DNA of 64,000 nucleotides from Paradesulfitobacterium ferrireducens. GTDB lineage: Bacteria; Bacillota; Desulfitobacteriia; Desulfitobacteriales; Desulfitobacteriaceae. The stretch is taken from the NCBI RefSeq assembly GCF_017310645.1, contig NZ_JAFLRH010000009.1:61210-125209 (forward strand). The letters are read 5' to 3'. The translations under genes and the position numbers were made by a program. Under the pieces are notes generated by a model. It had not been told where the DNA came from and did not search any database. It saw only the letters and a program-made list of their open reading frames with translations. This document shows, in pieces, positions 1 to 8,247 of this stretch (position 1 is its first letter; the number at the start of each line of letters is the position of its first letter).

Positions 1-9
1 AATTCAAGG

Positions 10-396
10 ATGGGTGGGATCAAAGTGCCGAGTAAAAAACAGTTTGTTCAAGTCCGAAATGAACGGACCGGGAAGTGGGTCGGTACGAAAGTCATTAAGG
101 CGGATACGTTCTGGCTCAGACTGAAAGGGCTTTTAGGCAAGTCCGGACTCGAAGAGGGAGAAGGACTATGGTTGTTCCCCTGTCATCAGGTGCATATGCT
201 GGGGATGAGGTTTCCGCTTTCCGTTTGGTTTTTGGACCAAAAAGGGTTTGTATGCGCGATTGCGGATGAACTTGAACCGATGCGTATATCTCCGAATGTT
301 AAGGGTGCATCTTCAGCGATTGAATTCCCGGCGGGTTGGGCCGAGTTAAGCGGAACAATTGTCGGAGACAAATTGATCATGGAGCAGGGGCTTTGA
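10..396 (+). CDS. DUF192 family protein
   Basis: A 128-residue protein that matches the DUF192 family, small soluble or exported beta-rich proteins of unknown function. The family hallmarks are visible: a segment beginning WLRLKGLLGK, then the HQVHMLGMRFPLSVWFLD core and a C-terminal EFPAGWAE stretch. Most family members have an N-terminal signal or membrane anchor; none is evident here, so it may be cytoplasmic, or the true N-terminus may lie upstream, since the window starts only nine bases before the ATG. A GTG at 25 behind GGGTGGGA is an alternative start. It is not obviously part of the dlt operon, which has its own promoter downstream. Family assignment is fairly safe; function is unknown. 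Confidence 0.75.
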   Translation: MGGIKVPSKKQFVQVRNERTGKWVGTKVIKADTFWLRLKGLLGKSGLEEGEGLWLFPCHQVHMLGMRFPLSVWFLDQKGFVCAIADELEPMRISPNVKGASSAIEFPAGWAELSGTIVGDKLIMEQGL

Positions 397-430
397 ATCA
401 AAGCCTTTTTTCTTTTGGAATATAGTTTGG

Positions 431-459
431 TTGAAAATGTACAAGAATTTGGATACAAT
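431..459 (+). promoter_or_regulatory. Sigma-A-type promoter of the dlt operon
   Basis: TTGAAA at 431-436 and TACAAT at 454-459 are separated by 17 bases, a good match to the housekeeping consensus. It lies in the 182-bp gap before dltC and is the only strong candidate there. It leaves a leader of about 110 bases. A short inverted repeat (GGTTA/TAACC, 564-578) lies against the dltC start codon and could occlude it. Confidence 0.6.
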
Positions 460-578
460 ACATGAGTAATAGGCAGGTTTGGTGTAAATTAATGTAAGGA
501 TTAAATTCCGGATTTTTAATTTAAGGTTACTCCATGCGTTTAGATAATATTTAAGAGAAAAGGGGTTATTAATTAACC

Positions 579-815
579 ATGATACGGGAAAAAATTCTAG
601 ACATCCTGGCAGAAATCACCGGGTCAGATGAGGTCATTCGAAATCCGGAGGTCGAGCTCTTCGACAGCGGACTATTAGACTCTTTTGGAGTTATACAGCT
701 TTTTATGGAAATCAATGAGCAATTGCAGATCGATATTGCACCGACAGAGGTTGAACGGGAAATGTGGGCCACGCCCAATAAAATCATCAGTTACCTGGAG
801 GGGCGAGTCGGTTAA
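579..815 (+). CDS. dltC: D-alanyl carrier protein DltC
   Basis: A 78-residue acyl-carrier protein. The phosphopantetheine attachment site is visible as DSGLLDSFG with the modified serine at residue 35. The LLDSFG context (rather than DSL) and the small size fit DltC, which carries D-alanine as a thioester between DltA and the membrane machinery for teichoic acid D-alanylation. A GGGG Shine-Dalgarno lies about 12 bases before the ATG. The stop codon directly abuts the dltD start. DltC is the first gene of this operon, whereas in most Firmicutes it follows dltB. Confidence 0.93.
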   Translation: MIREKILDILAEITGSDEVIRNPEVELFDSGLLDSFGVIQLFMEINEQLQIDIAPTEVEREMWATPNKIISYLEGRVG

Positions 816-2033
816 ATGGGACTTTTCAGACGCTTAAGCCCCGCTTTGGCTGCCCTTCTGTTATTGGTGCTGACAATCCTTTATGGCGGACCGCTCAGCC
901 GGTGGGCAGTACAGAGGTATTTGTTTGATGAACGGATGGTCCAAGGAATTGCCGCTGCTCAAAACACGGATGTTTTTAAAGGAACTGTTATTCGGGATCT
1001 CATCGCCGCGCGGGATGATACCTTCACCGTGTATGGTTCATCGGAATTCTCCGCCTGGTCCGAGTTCCATCCTTCGAGCCTGTTTGCCGGAGAACCGACA
1101 GGATTCTACCCGTTTCTGATTGGGAGAGGTGGATGCCAGGATCTTATTCATACAATAAATATTGCTTCCCAAGCCAAGTCCTTACAGGGGAAAAAGGTAG
1201 CCATCGTCCTTTCGCTCCAATGGTTTTCGCCTGAAGGGCTTTCCTCTGATTATTTTGCAAGCAATTTTTCTGCTCTTCAAACTTATGACTTACTATTTAA
1301 CCGAAACCTGCCGGCTGCAACCAAAAAGCAAATCGCCAAGCGCCTGCTGGATTTTCACGATTCTTTGGCAAGTTACCCTTTCCTGACCGGTTTACTTACA
1401 TCCGTTGGGGCTGATGATGACGCCAATACCCGGTTTACTTATCCAGTGTACCGCTCTCTGGGTCAAATCGAATATGCAGGCTTGCAAATAAAAGACAGTA
1501 TCAAAAGTGCTATTTATCTATGGAAAGTTAAGCAATCCCTAAAAAACAATCTAACATCCTCCCCCCCTCCAAAGCTGCAGCCATGGAGTACCTATCTTAA
1601 CGCGGCTTCAGCCAAAGGACAGGCCTCCGTCAGCAATAACCCGTTCGGGGTCAAGGATGATTACTATTTAACTTATGTTAAACCGAATTTAGCTTCCGCA
1701 AAGAATGCCTCCAAGAATGCGAGAACCTACCCCTCTCCAGAATATCAGGATTTAAGCCTCCTGCTTACAGTGTTAAAAGAACAAGGGGCCCAAGCCTTAT
1801 TTGTCATTGTCCCGGTCAACGGGTTTTGGTATGATTATACCGGATTCCCGGCTAAGGAAAGAAATGGGTATTATACCCGGGTCAAGAATATGATCAGCGA
1901 GCAAGGGTTTCGGGTGGCAGACTTTTCCAATAAAGAGTATGAGTCCTACTTTTTGCAGGATATCATGCATGTCGGCTGGAAAGGATGGGTTTATATTGAT
2001 CAGGCACTGGATGAATTCTTTCATTCACAGTAA
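816..2033 (+). CDS. dltD: D-alanyl transfer protein DltD
   Basis: A 405-residue membrane-anchored SGNH-like protein required for the last steps of D-alanine transfer to teichoic acids. One N-terminal membrane helix (about residues 8-24) precedes an extracellular domain. The nucleophile motif GSSEFS is at 74-79, and the catalytic Asp and His are expected in QDIMHVGWKG near 381-390; together they form the family triad. Translation starts immediately after the dltC stop, with GGAGGGG 10-17 bases upstream, so the two genes are probably translationally coupled. The 3' end overlaps dltX by 23 bases. Confidence 0.92.
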   Translation: MGLFRRLSPALAALLLLVLTILYGGPLSRWAVQRYLFDERMVQGIAAAQNTDVFKGTVIRDLIAARDDTFTVYGSSEFSAWSEFHPSSLFAGEPTGFYPFLIGRGGCQDLIHTINIASQAKSLQGKKVAIVLSLQWFSPEGLSSDYFASNFSALQTYDLLFNRNLPAATKKQIAKRLLDFHDSLASYPFLTGLLTSVGADDDANTRFTYPVYRSLGQIEYAGLQIKDSIKSAIYLWKVKQSLKNNLTSSPPPKLQPWSTYLNAASAKGQASVSNNPFGVKDDYYLTYVKPNLASAKNASKNARTYPSPEYQDLSLLLTVLKEQGAQALFVIVPVNGFWYDYTGFPAKERNGYYTRVKNMISEQGFRVADFSNKEYESYFLQDIMHVGWKGWVYIDQALDEFFHSQ

Positions 2034-2160
2034 ATGGGGCTCCGTCACTTTCTGGACGGTGAAAGCGGGGTATTACTATCTCATTCTCCTGGCTCTTTTC
2101 TTTCTGTACTTTGTACTTAAGCAGCATAATACGGCTCCTTTTATTTACAACAATTTCTAA
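2011..2160 (+). CDS. dltX: Teichoic acid D-alanylation protein DltX
   Basis: A 49-residue protein in the frame overlapping the dltD 3' end. It has one membrane helix (YYYLILLALFFLYFVL) and ends in the sequence PFIYNNF. A C-terminal FIYN(E/N)F is the signature of DltX, the small membrane peptide of the D-alanylation complex that works between DltB and DltD. The ATG at 2011 is the last in-frame start before the transmembrane segment; the ribosome site is weak, which suggests coupling to dltD translation. A longer upstream reading frame exists but lies wholly inside dltD. DltX is normally the first gene of dlt operons; here it sits between dltD and dltA. Confidence 0.85.
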   Translation: MNSFIHSKWGSVTFWTVKAGYYYLILLALFFLYFVLKQHNTAPFIYNNF

Positions 2161-2181
2161 AAACATAAGGATTGTGATTAC

Positions 2182-3771
2182 ATGCTAATCGAAACTATTG
2201 ATTCATGGTCACGGAAAGGCATGAATCATGTTGCGCATCAATACCGGGATCACATAATCACCTACGGGGCTCTGAAAGAGCATTCGGATGCCCTGGCAGC
2301 CTGGATTAGCCAATATTATCGTGAACATGACATTTTACGCCAGACGCCGGTTATTGTATATGGACACAAGGAAAATGAAATGCTGGTTTCTTTTTTGGCT
2401 GCGGTAAAATCCGGTAACCCGTATATTCCGGTTGACACTTCAGTACCGGGTGACCGTCTGCAGCAAATCATCCGTTCCTCACAAGCTAAGTTAATCCTCT
2501 CTCCCCAGACCGTTCCCGGGGAAATTTTTAACTTTGACCTAAAAATCATTGAGAACATGGAGCTGAACTCTCCTGAAGTTTACGCGGACTTTCTCGGGCA
2601 AACGGTTCCTTCAGAGATTTTTGTGCAGTCAGAGGAAGTTTACTATATTATTTATACTTCCGGTAGTACCGGCATCCCTAAAGGAGTGCAAATACCTCTC
2701 AAAGCCTTAGAAAGCTTCCTTAAGTGGGTGAATTCAGCCTATGCGCCTCAGGAGCAACAAGAAGTGTTTTTGAATCAGGCCCCTTTCTCGTTTGACCTCT
2801 CGGTCATGGATTTGTACATGGCCTTGAGTACGGGCGGAACACTCTGGAGTATAGATAAAACCCAGATCGCCAGCCACAGGGAATTATTTGAGTCCCTCGC
2901 AAACTCACGAGTCAGTTTCTGGGTATCCACTCCTTCGTTTGCGGATTTCTGTCTGCTTGACCGCAAATTTGAGCAAAGCCTTCTACCTAACCTCAAACGC
3001 TTCCTTTTCTGTGGAGAAGTGTTAACTCATGATTGCGCCTCCAAGCTTAAAAGCCGCTTTCCTCAAGCGGTCGTAGAAAATCTTTACGGTCCGACCGAAG
3101 CAACGGTTGCCGCGACTACAATTTCAATTACGTCAGATATCCTGGAGCAGTTCAATCCCCTGCCGGTAGGTGCATGCAAGCCGGATAGCAGACTAATCAT
3201 CTGCGACTCAGATCGTCTGTCGGAACATATACAAGCGTGCTGCGGGATGCTGACTGCCGCTCCCGATATGCTTGAAGATGGAGAACGGGGAGAAATTGTG
3301 ATCGCTGGCCCTAATGTAAGCATTGGCTACCTGAATAATCCGGAACAAACAAAAAGAGCCTTTTTCAGTTGGGAAGAAGAGGGTGTATTCTGGCAAGCCT
3401 ATCGTACCGGAGATGCCGGCGCTTGGAAAGATGGCCTTTTGTTTTTCTATGGGCGTCTCGATTTTCAGGTGAAGCTTCACGGGTACCGCATTGAACTGGG
3501 GGATATAGAGGAAAATCTGCGCAAAATTGAATGGGTGGAAAATGCGGTGGTCCTCCCGGTGGTAAAACGGGAGAAAATCGAGTATTTACAGGCCTTTGTG
3601 ACCACGAAAAAGGCAATTATGGATGAATTTGACGCCGGCCAGGAGATGAGGCAGCAGCTTAAGCAATACCTGCCGGAGTATATGATCCCGCGGCGGCTGC
3701 GCTTTCTTGAAAAAATGCCGATGACTGCCAACGGTAAAGTAGACCGGCGCGCCCTGGCGGAGGGTAACTAA
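2182..3771 (+). CDS. dltA: D-alanine--D-alanyl carrier protein ligase DltA
   Basis: A 529-residue adenylation enzyme that activates D-alanine with ATP and loads it onto DltC. The A3 phosphate-binding loop TSGSTGIPKG is at 159-168, NLYGPTEATVA (A5) is near 300, YRTGDAGAW (A7) near 410, and the C-terminal catalytic lysine lies in NGKVDRRAL close to residue 520. It is slightly longer than typical DltA proteins (about 505), with extra residues around 345-365 (HIQACCGMLTAAP). The stop overlaps the dltB start by one base (TAATG), so translation is likely coupled. Confidence 0.93.
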   Translation: MLIETIDSWSRKGMNHVAHQYRDHIITYGALKEHSDALAAWISQYYREHDILRQTPVIVYGHKENEMLVSFLAAVKSGNPYIPVDTSVPGDRLQQIIRSSQAKLILSPQTVPGEIFNFDLKIIENMELNSPEVYADFLGQTVPSEIFVQSEEVYYIIYTSGSTGIPKGVQIPLKALESFLKWVNSAYAPQEQQEVFLNQAPFSFDLSVMDLYMALSTGGTLWSIDKTQIASHRELFESLANSRVSFWVSTPSFADFCLLDRKFEQSLLPNLKRFLFCGEVLTHDCASKLKSRFPQAVVENLYGPTEATVAATTISITSDILEQFNPLPVGACKPDSRLIICDSDRLSEHIQACCGMLTAAPDMLEDGERGEIVIAGPNVSIGYLNNPEQTKRAFFSWEEEGVFWQAYRTGDAGAWKDGLLFFYGRLDFQVKLHGYRIELGDIEENLRKIEWVENAVVLPVVKREKIEYLQAFVTTKKAIMDEFDAGQEMRQQLKQYLPEYMIPRRLRFLEKMPMTANGKVDRRALAEGN

Positions 3772-4943
3772 TGGTCCCATACGAGAGTTTCCAGTTCTTT
3801 CTGTACCTTTTAGTGCCGCTGTTTCCCGCCATACTGCTTGGGCTCGGGGGAGCCCCAGCCAGAATTCGTTCAGCTTGGATATTCCTGTCCACCCTAGGCA
3901 TGCTTCTGCTGATTGCCCGTCCGCTCAGTGTTCTCATGCAAATCGCTGCCTTCTTTGTGGGGGAATGGTTCCTCGTTCGGGTTTACCTTTATTATCGCAC
4001 GAGGAAAACATGTCACAACCAAAGCTGGGTCTTTTATCTGGCCGTTTGCTTAACCATTTTACCCTTAGCTTTGGTAAAATTAAGCCCGAGCCTGGTCAAG
4101 GCTGGCTTCTTGCATACCGGAATCGGTTTTTTGGGTATTTCCTACCTGACCTTCCGGGTCGTCGGCACCATTATAGAGGTTAGGGATGGCCTGATTCAAG
4201 AGATTAAGCTCCTGGACTTTATGAGTTTTGTTTTATTCTTTCCGACGGTGGCTTCCGGGCCGATTGACCGGTATCGCCACTTCCTGACTGATTTAAGAAA
4301 ACCGCTCTCCAGGCAAGAGTATGGAGGCTTTTTAACCCTTGGCATTGATTTTATCTTTAGAGGTTTTCTCTATAAATTTGTGATTGCCTATTTGATCAAC
4401 CTCAAATGGATGGGGCCGCTGGCCCAAGCCTCCGGCTTCCAAGCTGATCTTAATTATATGTACGCCTATGGTTTGTACCTCTTTTTTGATTTTGCCGGCT
4501 ATAGTGCGTTTGCGGTTGGGGTCAGCTACATTCTTGGGATTAACACACCGGAAAACTTTAAGTATCCTTTTATCTCCAAGAGTATTAAAGATTTTTGGAA
4601 TCGCTGGCATATGTCTCTTTCCTATTGGTTTCGGGACTATATCTACATGCGTTTTGTCTTTTGGGCGACCAAACGCAAATTGTTCAAAAACCGCTATACC
4701 ATTTCCTATCTCGGATATCTATTGTTATTCGGGATCATGGGCATCTGGCACGGAACTCAGCTTCAATACATTGCCTATGGTTTTTATCACGCCTTGCTCA
4801 TGATTGGGTTTGATTACCTGGAGCGTAAGAACAAAACCCTTAAGTTTTGGGGTACGGGCCGCATCTGGGATGCTTTGGCCTGGCTGGTCACGATGCAGGC
4901 GGTGTTCCTGGGTTTTTTAATTTTCTCGGGAAGATTGTTTTAG
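3771..4943 (+). CDS. dltB: D-alanyl transfer membrane protein DltB (MBOAT family)
   Basis: A 390-residue polytopic membrane-bound O-acyltransferase that passes D-alanine from DltC across the membrane. Many hydrophobic helices are visible, with MBOAT landmarks: FWNRWHMSLSYWFRDYIYMRF near 275-295 and the invariant-histidine motif GIWHG near 325-330. Length agrees with the family. It is the last recognisable dlt gene; an acetyltransferase follows after 15 bases. Confidence 0.93.
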   Translation: MVPYESFQFFLYLLVPLFPAILLGLGGAPARIRSAWIFLSTLGMLLLIARPLSVLMQIAAFFVGEWFLVRVYLYYRTRKTCHNQSWVFYLAVCLTILPLALVKLSPSLVKAGFLHTGIGFLGISYLTFRVVGTIIEVRDGLIQEIKLLDFMSFVLFFPTVASGPIDRYRHFLTDLRKPLSRQEYGGFLTLGIDFIFRGFLYKFVIAYLINLKWMGPLAQASGFQADLNYMYAYGLYLFFDFAGYSAFAVGVSYILGINTPENFKYPFISKSIKDFWNRWHMSLSYWFRDYIYMRFVFWATKRKLFKNRYTISYLGYLLLFGIMGIWHGTQLQYIAYGFYHALLMIGFDYLERKNKTLKFWGTGRIWDALAWLVTMQAVFLGFLIFSGRLF

Positions 4944-4958
4944 GAGAAAAAAGGATTC

Positions 4959-5762
4959 ATGAATTACACATTTGAAAGTATAAATAGCACTTCTTTATCC
5001 GAGTTGACCCATATCTGGAACCGGTGCTGGCAGGGGTATACTTTCAATTTTAAGTATACACCCGACCAGATGCGCGTATGGTTGGAGTTAGTGGGGGTGT
5101 CTTTGCCGGCTTCCTTGCTGCTCAAAGTCGGTGGCAGGGCCGTGGGGTTGGCACTGTTGGCGCTTGAGGGCAGGCAAGGATGGCTGGCCGGCGCGGCGAT
5201 CGCCCCAGAATATCGCGGGCATGGTCTGTTCGCACCTCTGATCAAAGCAGAGATGGCGGTGGCGCAGCGTTTGGGGCTAAAGCGCATTCAGCTAGAAGTA
5301 CTCACGGATAATTTTGCACAGCGCGTGTATGCTGCAACTGGGTTTCGCTATCAAAGGCCTCTTCATATCTACCGATTCGAACGCACCAATTCTATAGTAA
5401 ATCAGAAGTTGGTTCCGGGTTCTTTAAGAAAAGTTCCCCTTGATGATTATTTTGGCGTCCGGATCCAGAGCGGATTCTCCCCTTCGTGGCAGCGCCGGGA
5501 AAGCTGTCTCAGGCGGTATCCGGATCTTACTGCTTACCTTGAAGACGCGGGGCGGATGGGAGTGCTGGTTTCAGGTGCGGGCAAAGTTTTGCTCGACACC
5601 TGGAGCGTGGATGTCAAGAGCGCGGCCAACCTGAGACAGTTTTTTCCGAGTATCGAAGGACAGATTTTACGCAACCAGCCTGTGGATGCTTTAGCTAATT
5701 TCCTAAGTTCTATAAGCCTGGAACCCTTTGCAGCTCAATATGAAATGGCCCTGGACTTCTAA
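4959..5762 (+). CDS. GNAT family N-acetyltransferase
   Basis: A 267-residue protein with an N-terminal GNAT fold (about residues 20-140). The acetyl-CoA loop appears as IAPEYRGHGLFAPLI near 82-96, followed by LEVLTDNFAQRVYAATGFRYQ, the usual beta5-alpha4 region. The C-terminal 120 residues match no domain I recognise. A good ribosome site (AGGAG) lies before the ATG and the gap from dltB is only 15 bases, so it is probably the last cistron of the dlt transcript; substrate and any link to cell-wall modification are unknown. Confidence 0.75.
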   Translation: MNYTFESINSTSLSELTHIWNRCWQGYTFNFKYTPDQMRVWLELVGVSLPASLLLKVGGRAVGLALLALEGRQGWLAGAAIAPEYRGHGLFAPLIKAEMAVAQRLGLKRIQLEVLTDNFAQRVYAATGFRYQRPLHIYRFERTNSIVNQKLVPGSLRKVPLDDYFGVRIQSGFSPSWQRRESCLRRYPDLTAYLEDAGRMGVLVSGAGKVLLDTWSVDVKSAANLRQFFPSIEGQILRNQPVDALANFLSSISLEPFAAQYEMALDF

Positions 5763-5823
5763 TTGCCGTTTGTATAAATACCCTGGAAGCTGGGGATGTT
5801 CCTAGCAGAAGGGAGAGATTAAG

Positions 5824-6405
5824 ATGGAATTATCGGTTTTGGGGCTCGCCTGCAGCCCGCGCCGACACGGCAATACAACTATTCTGCTGCATCATGCCAT
5901 GGAACAGGTGCGAGCGCTTGGACATAGAGGGGAAACAGTTTATGTCACTGAGCTTGATTTTTCCCAGTGCCAAGGGTGCAATGCTTGTTCAGTCAAAGGA
6001 ATATGCAAGTTCAAAGATGATATCCAGGTGCTGTCGGAACGCCTGGTTGCGGCCGACCGCATCATTCTCGCAGCTCCCATATTTTTTATGGGGGTGAATG
6101 CTCAGACTAAGGCGATGGTCGACCGGATGCAGCCCTTCTGGGCCAAGAAATATCTGCTTAAACAGCCAATCATTGAAGATCCGTCCCGCCTGCCGCGGCG
6201 GGGACTGTTTTTTTCCGCCGCCGGAACGAATCGGGAAGAAGTTTTTGATTGCGCCAAGAAAACGGTTCAAACATTTTTCAATATGTTTGACATAAAATAT
6301 GCCGGGGACTGCCTGTATAAGGGAGTGGATGACGCAGGGGAGATTAGGCGCCATGCTACGGCTTTTGCAGAAGTGAAACAGGCAGTTACTGAACTGTTAA
6401 CTTAA
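5824..6405 (+). CDS. Flavodoxin-fold iron-sulfur flavoprotein (NADPH-dependent FMN reductase family)
   Basis: A 193-residue protein of the Isf/NADPH-dependent FMN reductase superfamily. The FMN-phosphate loop is SPRRHGNT near residues 12-19. The compact cysteine cluster CQGCNACSVKGIC near 49-61 is the [4Fe-4S] binding motif of archaeal and clostridial iron-sulfur flavoproteins. AAPIFFMGVNAQTKAMVDR is the second flavin-contact segment. Such proteins carry one or two electrons, often in oxygen or radical detoxification; the physiological partner cannot be read from the context. It is followed by a clear terminator. Confidence 0.8.
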   Translation: MELSVLGLACSPRRHGNTTILLHHAMEQVRALGHRGETVYVTELDFSQCQGCNACSVKGICKFKDDIQVLSERLVAADRIILAAPIFFMGVNAQTKAMVDRMQPFWAKKYLLKQPIIEDPSRLPRRGLFFSAAGTNREEVFDCAKKTVQTFFNMFDIKYAGDCLYKGVDDAGEIRRHATAFAEVKQAVTELLT

Positions 6406-6411
6406 TTGTGG

Positions 6412-6417
6412 TATAAT
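6412..6417 (+). promoter_or_regulatory. Candidate -10 element upstream of pgcA
   Basis: A perfect TATAAT lies seven bases after the preceding stop codon; CTGAAC at 6389-6394 is a weak -35 at 17-bp spacing. Transcription from here would start almost inside the terminator hairpin at 6428-6453, so the hairpin would form the very 5' end of the pgcA message. Confidence 0.4.
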
Positions 6418-6427
6418 ACCTTTATGC

Positions 6428-6453
6428 CCCTCAGCTGAGAGCTGAGGGTTTTT
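6428..6453 (+). terminator. Rho-independent terminator after the iron-sulfur flavoprotein gene
   Basis: CCCTCAGCT (6428-6436) pairs perfectly with AGCTGAGGG (6440-6448) around a 3-base loop and is followed by TTTTT. Confidence 0.85.
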
Positions 6454-6482
6454 CCTAATCTTAATCAGAAAGGAGAAATTAC

Positions 6483-8213
6483 ATGATCCAAGAAAGGTAT
6501 AAGCTTTGGGCGGAGAATCCCTATTTTGACGAGGAAACAAGGGCTGAGCTTTCCCGGTTGCAAGACCCGAAAGAAATCGAAGACCGGTTTTATACTGATC
6601 TGGAGTTCGGTACAGGAGGATTAAGAGGAATTCTGGCTGCCGGCAGAAACCGCATGAATAAATATGTAGTGCGCAAAGTGACACAGGGGTTGGCTGATCT
6701 GATCGCGGAATATGGACAGCGGGGCAGGGAAAGAGGAGTTGTAATTGCTTATGATTCACGCCGCTTCTCCCCGGAATTTGCGCGGGAGGCCGCCCTGGTA
6801 CTGGCCCGCAACGGAATTAAAGCCTATCTATTTGAATCCCTGCGCCCAACCCCGGAGTTGTCTTTTGCCGTCCGGCATTTACATACCTTGGCAGGAATTG
6901 TGATCACGGCCAGCCATAACCCCAAAGAATATAACGGGTATAAAGTATACTGGGAAGACGGGGGGCAAGTCCCGCCCGAGCAGGCTAACCGCATCCTGGC
7001 TAAGATTCAGGAACGGGAAGATTGGTTGGGGATTGAACCCCTGGCGGAAGACGAGGCTCGCCGGCAGAAGCTTCTGGTCATGATCGGAGAGGAAATAGAC
7101 CGGGCTTACTTAAAGAAAGTACAGACGTTATCCATTCATCCGGAACTGAATCTAAAATCCGGGAATAAACTTAAAATCATTTACACCCCTCTGCACGGTG
7201 CAGGAACGATGCTGGTGCGCAAGGCTTTGGCCCAGGCCGGTTTTCATTCTGTTTTTGTAGTACCTGAGCAAGAGAAGCCTGACTCGGAATTTACCACAGT
7301 TCCTTTTCCTAATCCAGAGATCCCTTCTACTTTTGATTTAGCCCGTTCCTATGCCCTGGAGCAAGGGGCGGATCTTATCTTAGCCACGGACCCGGATGCG
7401 GACAGGCTGGGAGTTGCGGTCCGGGCCGGAGACGGTTCCTATGTTCAGCTGACCGGGAATCAGGCCGGAGTCATTCTTATGCATTATATTCTTGGGCAGA
7501 AGCAAGCGTTGGGAACGCTCCCTGCGAAGGCCGCCGTGATTAAAACCATTGCTTCAACCGACTTAGCGGATGAGGTGGCCCGTTCGTTCAAGGTCAAAGT
7601 GGAAAATGTGCTGACCGGTTTTAAGTTTATCGCCGAAAAAGTCCATGAAATGGAAGAAGAGGGCTGGGGACAGTTCCAGTTCGGCTTTGAAGAAAGCTAC
7701 GGCTACTTGGCGGGGACGTTTGTACGGGATAAAGACGGAATTATCGCAGCGGTTCTCTTGGCTGAAGCAGCGCTTTATTACAAAATAAACGGGGGACGCA
7801 CCCTCCTGGACGTAATTGAAGACATCTACACCCGGTTCGGGTATTATATCGAAGATCAGAAGTCCTTTACCCTGGAGGGAATCGAAGGAAAAGAGCAAAT
7901 GGCTAAGATTATGCACCACTTGCGTTCGCTCGAGTTTAGGGAGATCGGTGGGATTCCGGTTGAACGGATTGATGACTATGAGCAGCGCTTCGGCAAAAGA
8001 TGGGAGACCGGAGAAGTATCCATTCTTACCCTGCCGCGCTCGGATGTCCTGCGCTTTTCCTTTCGCGGCGGCGGTTTTGTGATGGCGCGCCCTTCCGGAA
8101 CGGAACCAAAGATCAAATTTTACTTTTCAATCAAAGAGGAAAAGCGGGAAGGTTTAGAGGAAACCCTGCAGCGGGTAAAAGAGGACATCCTGGCCCGTGT
8201 GCAAGAAGTTTAG
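6483..8213 (+). CDS. pgcA: Phosphoglucomutase / phosphomannomutase
   Basis: A 576-residue alpha-D-phosphohexomutase that interconverts hexose 1- and 6-phosphates. All four family motifs are present: the phosphoserine loop TASHNPKEYNGYKVYW near 140-155, the metal-binding DPDADRLG near 303, the sugar-binding GFEESYGYL near 400 and the phosphate-binding RPSGTEPKIKF near 535. The length and N-terminal sequence match the PgcA-type phosphoglucomutases of Firmicutes, which feed UDP-glucose for glycolipid and teichoic acid synthesis. AAAGGAG lies before the ATG. The following lipid kinase is close enough for cotranscription. Confidence 0.92.
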   Translation: MIQERYKLWAENPYFDEETRAELSRLQDPKEIEDRFYTDLEFGTGGLRGILAAGRNRMNKYVVRKVTQGLADLIAEYGQRGRERGVVIAYDSRRFSPEFAREAALVLARNGIKAYLFESLRPTPELSFAVRHLHTLAGIVITASHNPKEYNGYKVYWEDGGQVPPEQANRILAKIQEREDWLGIEPLAEDEARRQKLLVMIGEEIDRAYLKKVQTLSIHPELNLKSGNKLKIIYTPLHGAGTMLVRKALAQAGFHSVFVVPEQEKPDSEFTTVPFPNPEIPSTFDLARSYALEQGADLILATDPDADRLGVAVRAGDGSYVQLTGNQAGVILMHYILGQKQALGTLPAKAAVIKTIASTDLADEVARSFKVKVENVLTGFKFIAEKVHEMEEEGWGQFQFGFEESYGYLAGTFVRDKDGIIAAVLLAEAALYYKINGGRTLLDVIEDIYTRFGYYIEDQKSFTLEGIEGKEQMAKIMHHLRSLEFREIGGIPVERIDDYEQRFGKRWETGEVSILTLPRSDVLRFSFRGGGFVMARPSGTEPKIKFYFSIKEEKREGLEETLQRVKEDILARVQEV

Positions 8214-8247
8214 CAGATAGTAAAATTAAAGAGAAGAGATAGTTCAA

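Noticed and set aside
4959..5762. The GNAT protein as a new cell-wall modification enzyme of the dlt system
   Set aside because: Only proximity supports this; no substrate-specific feature is visible.
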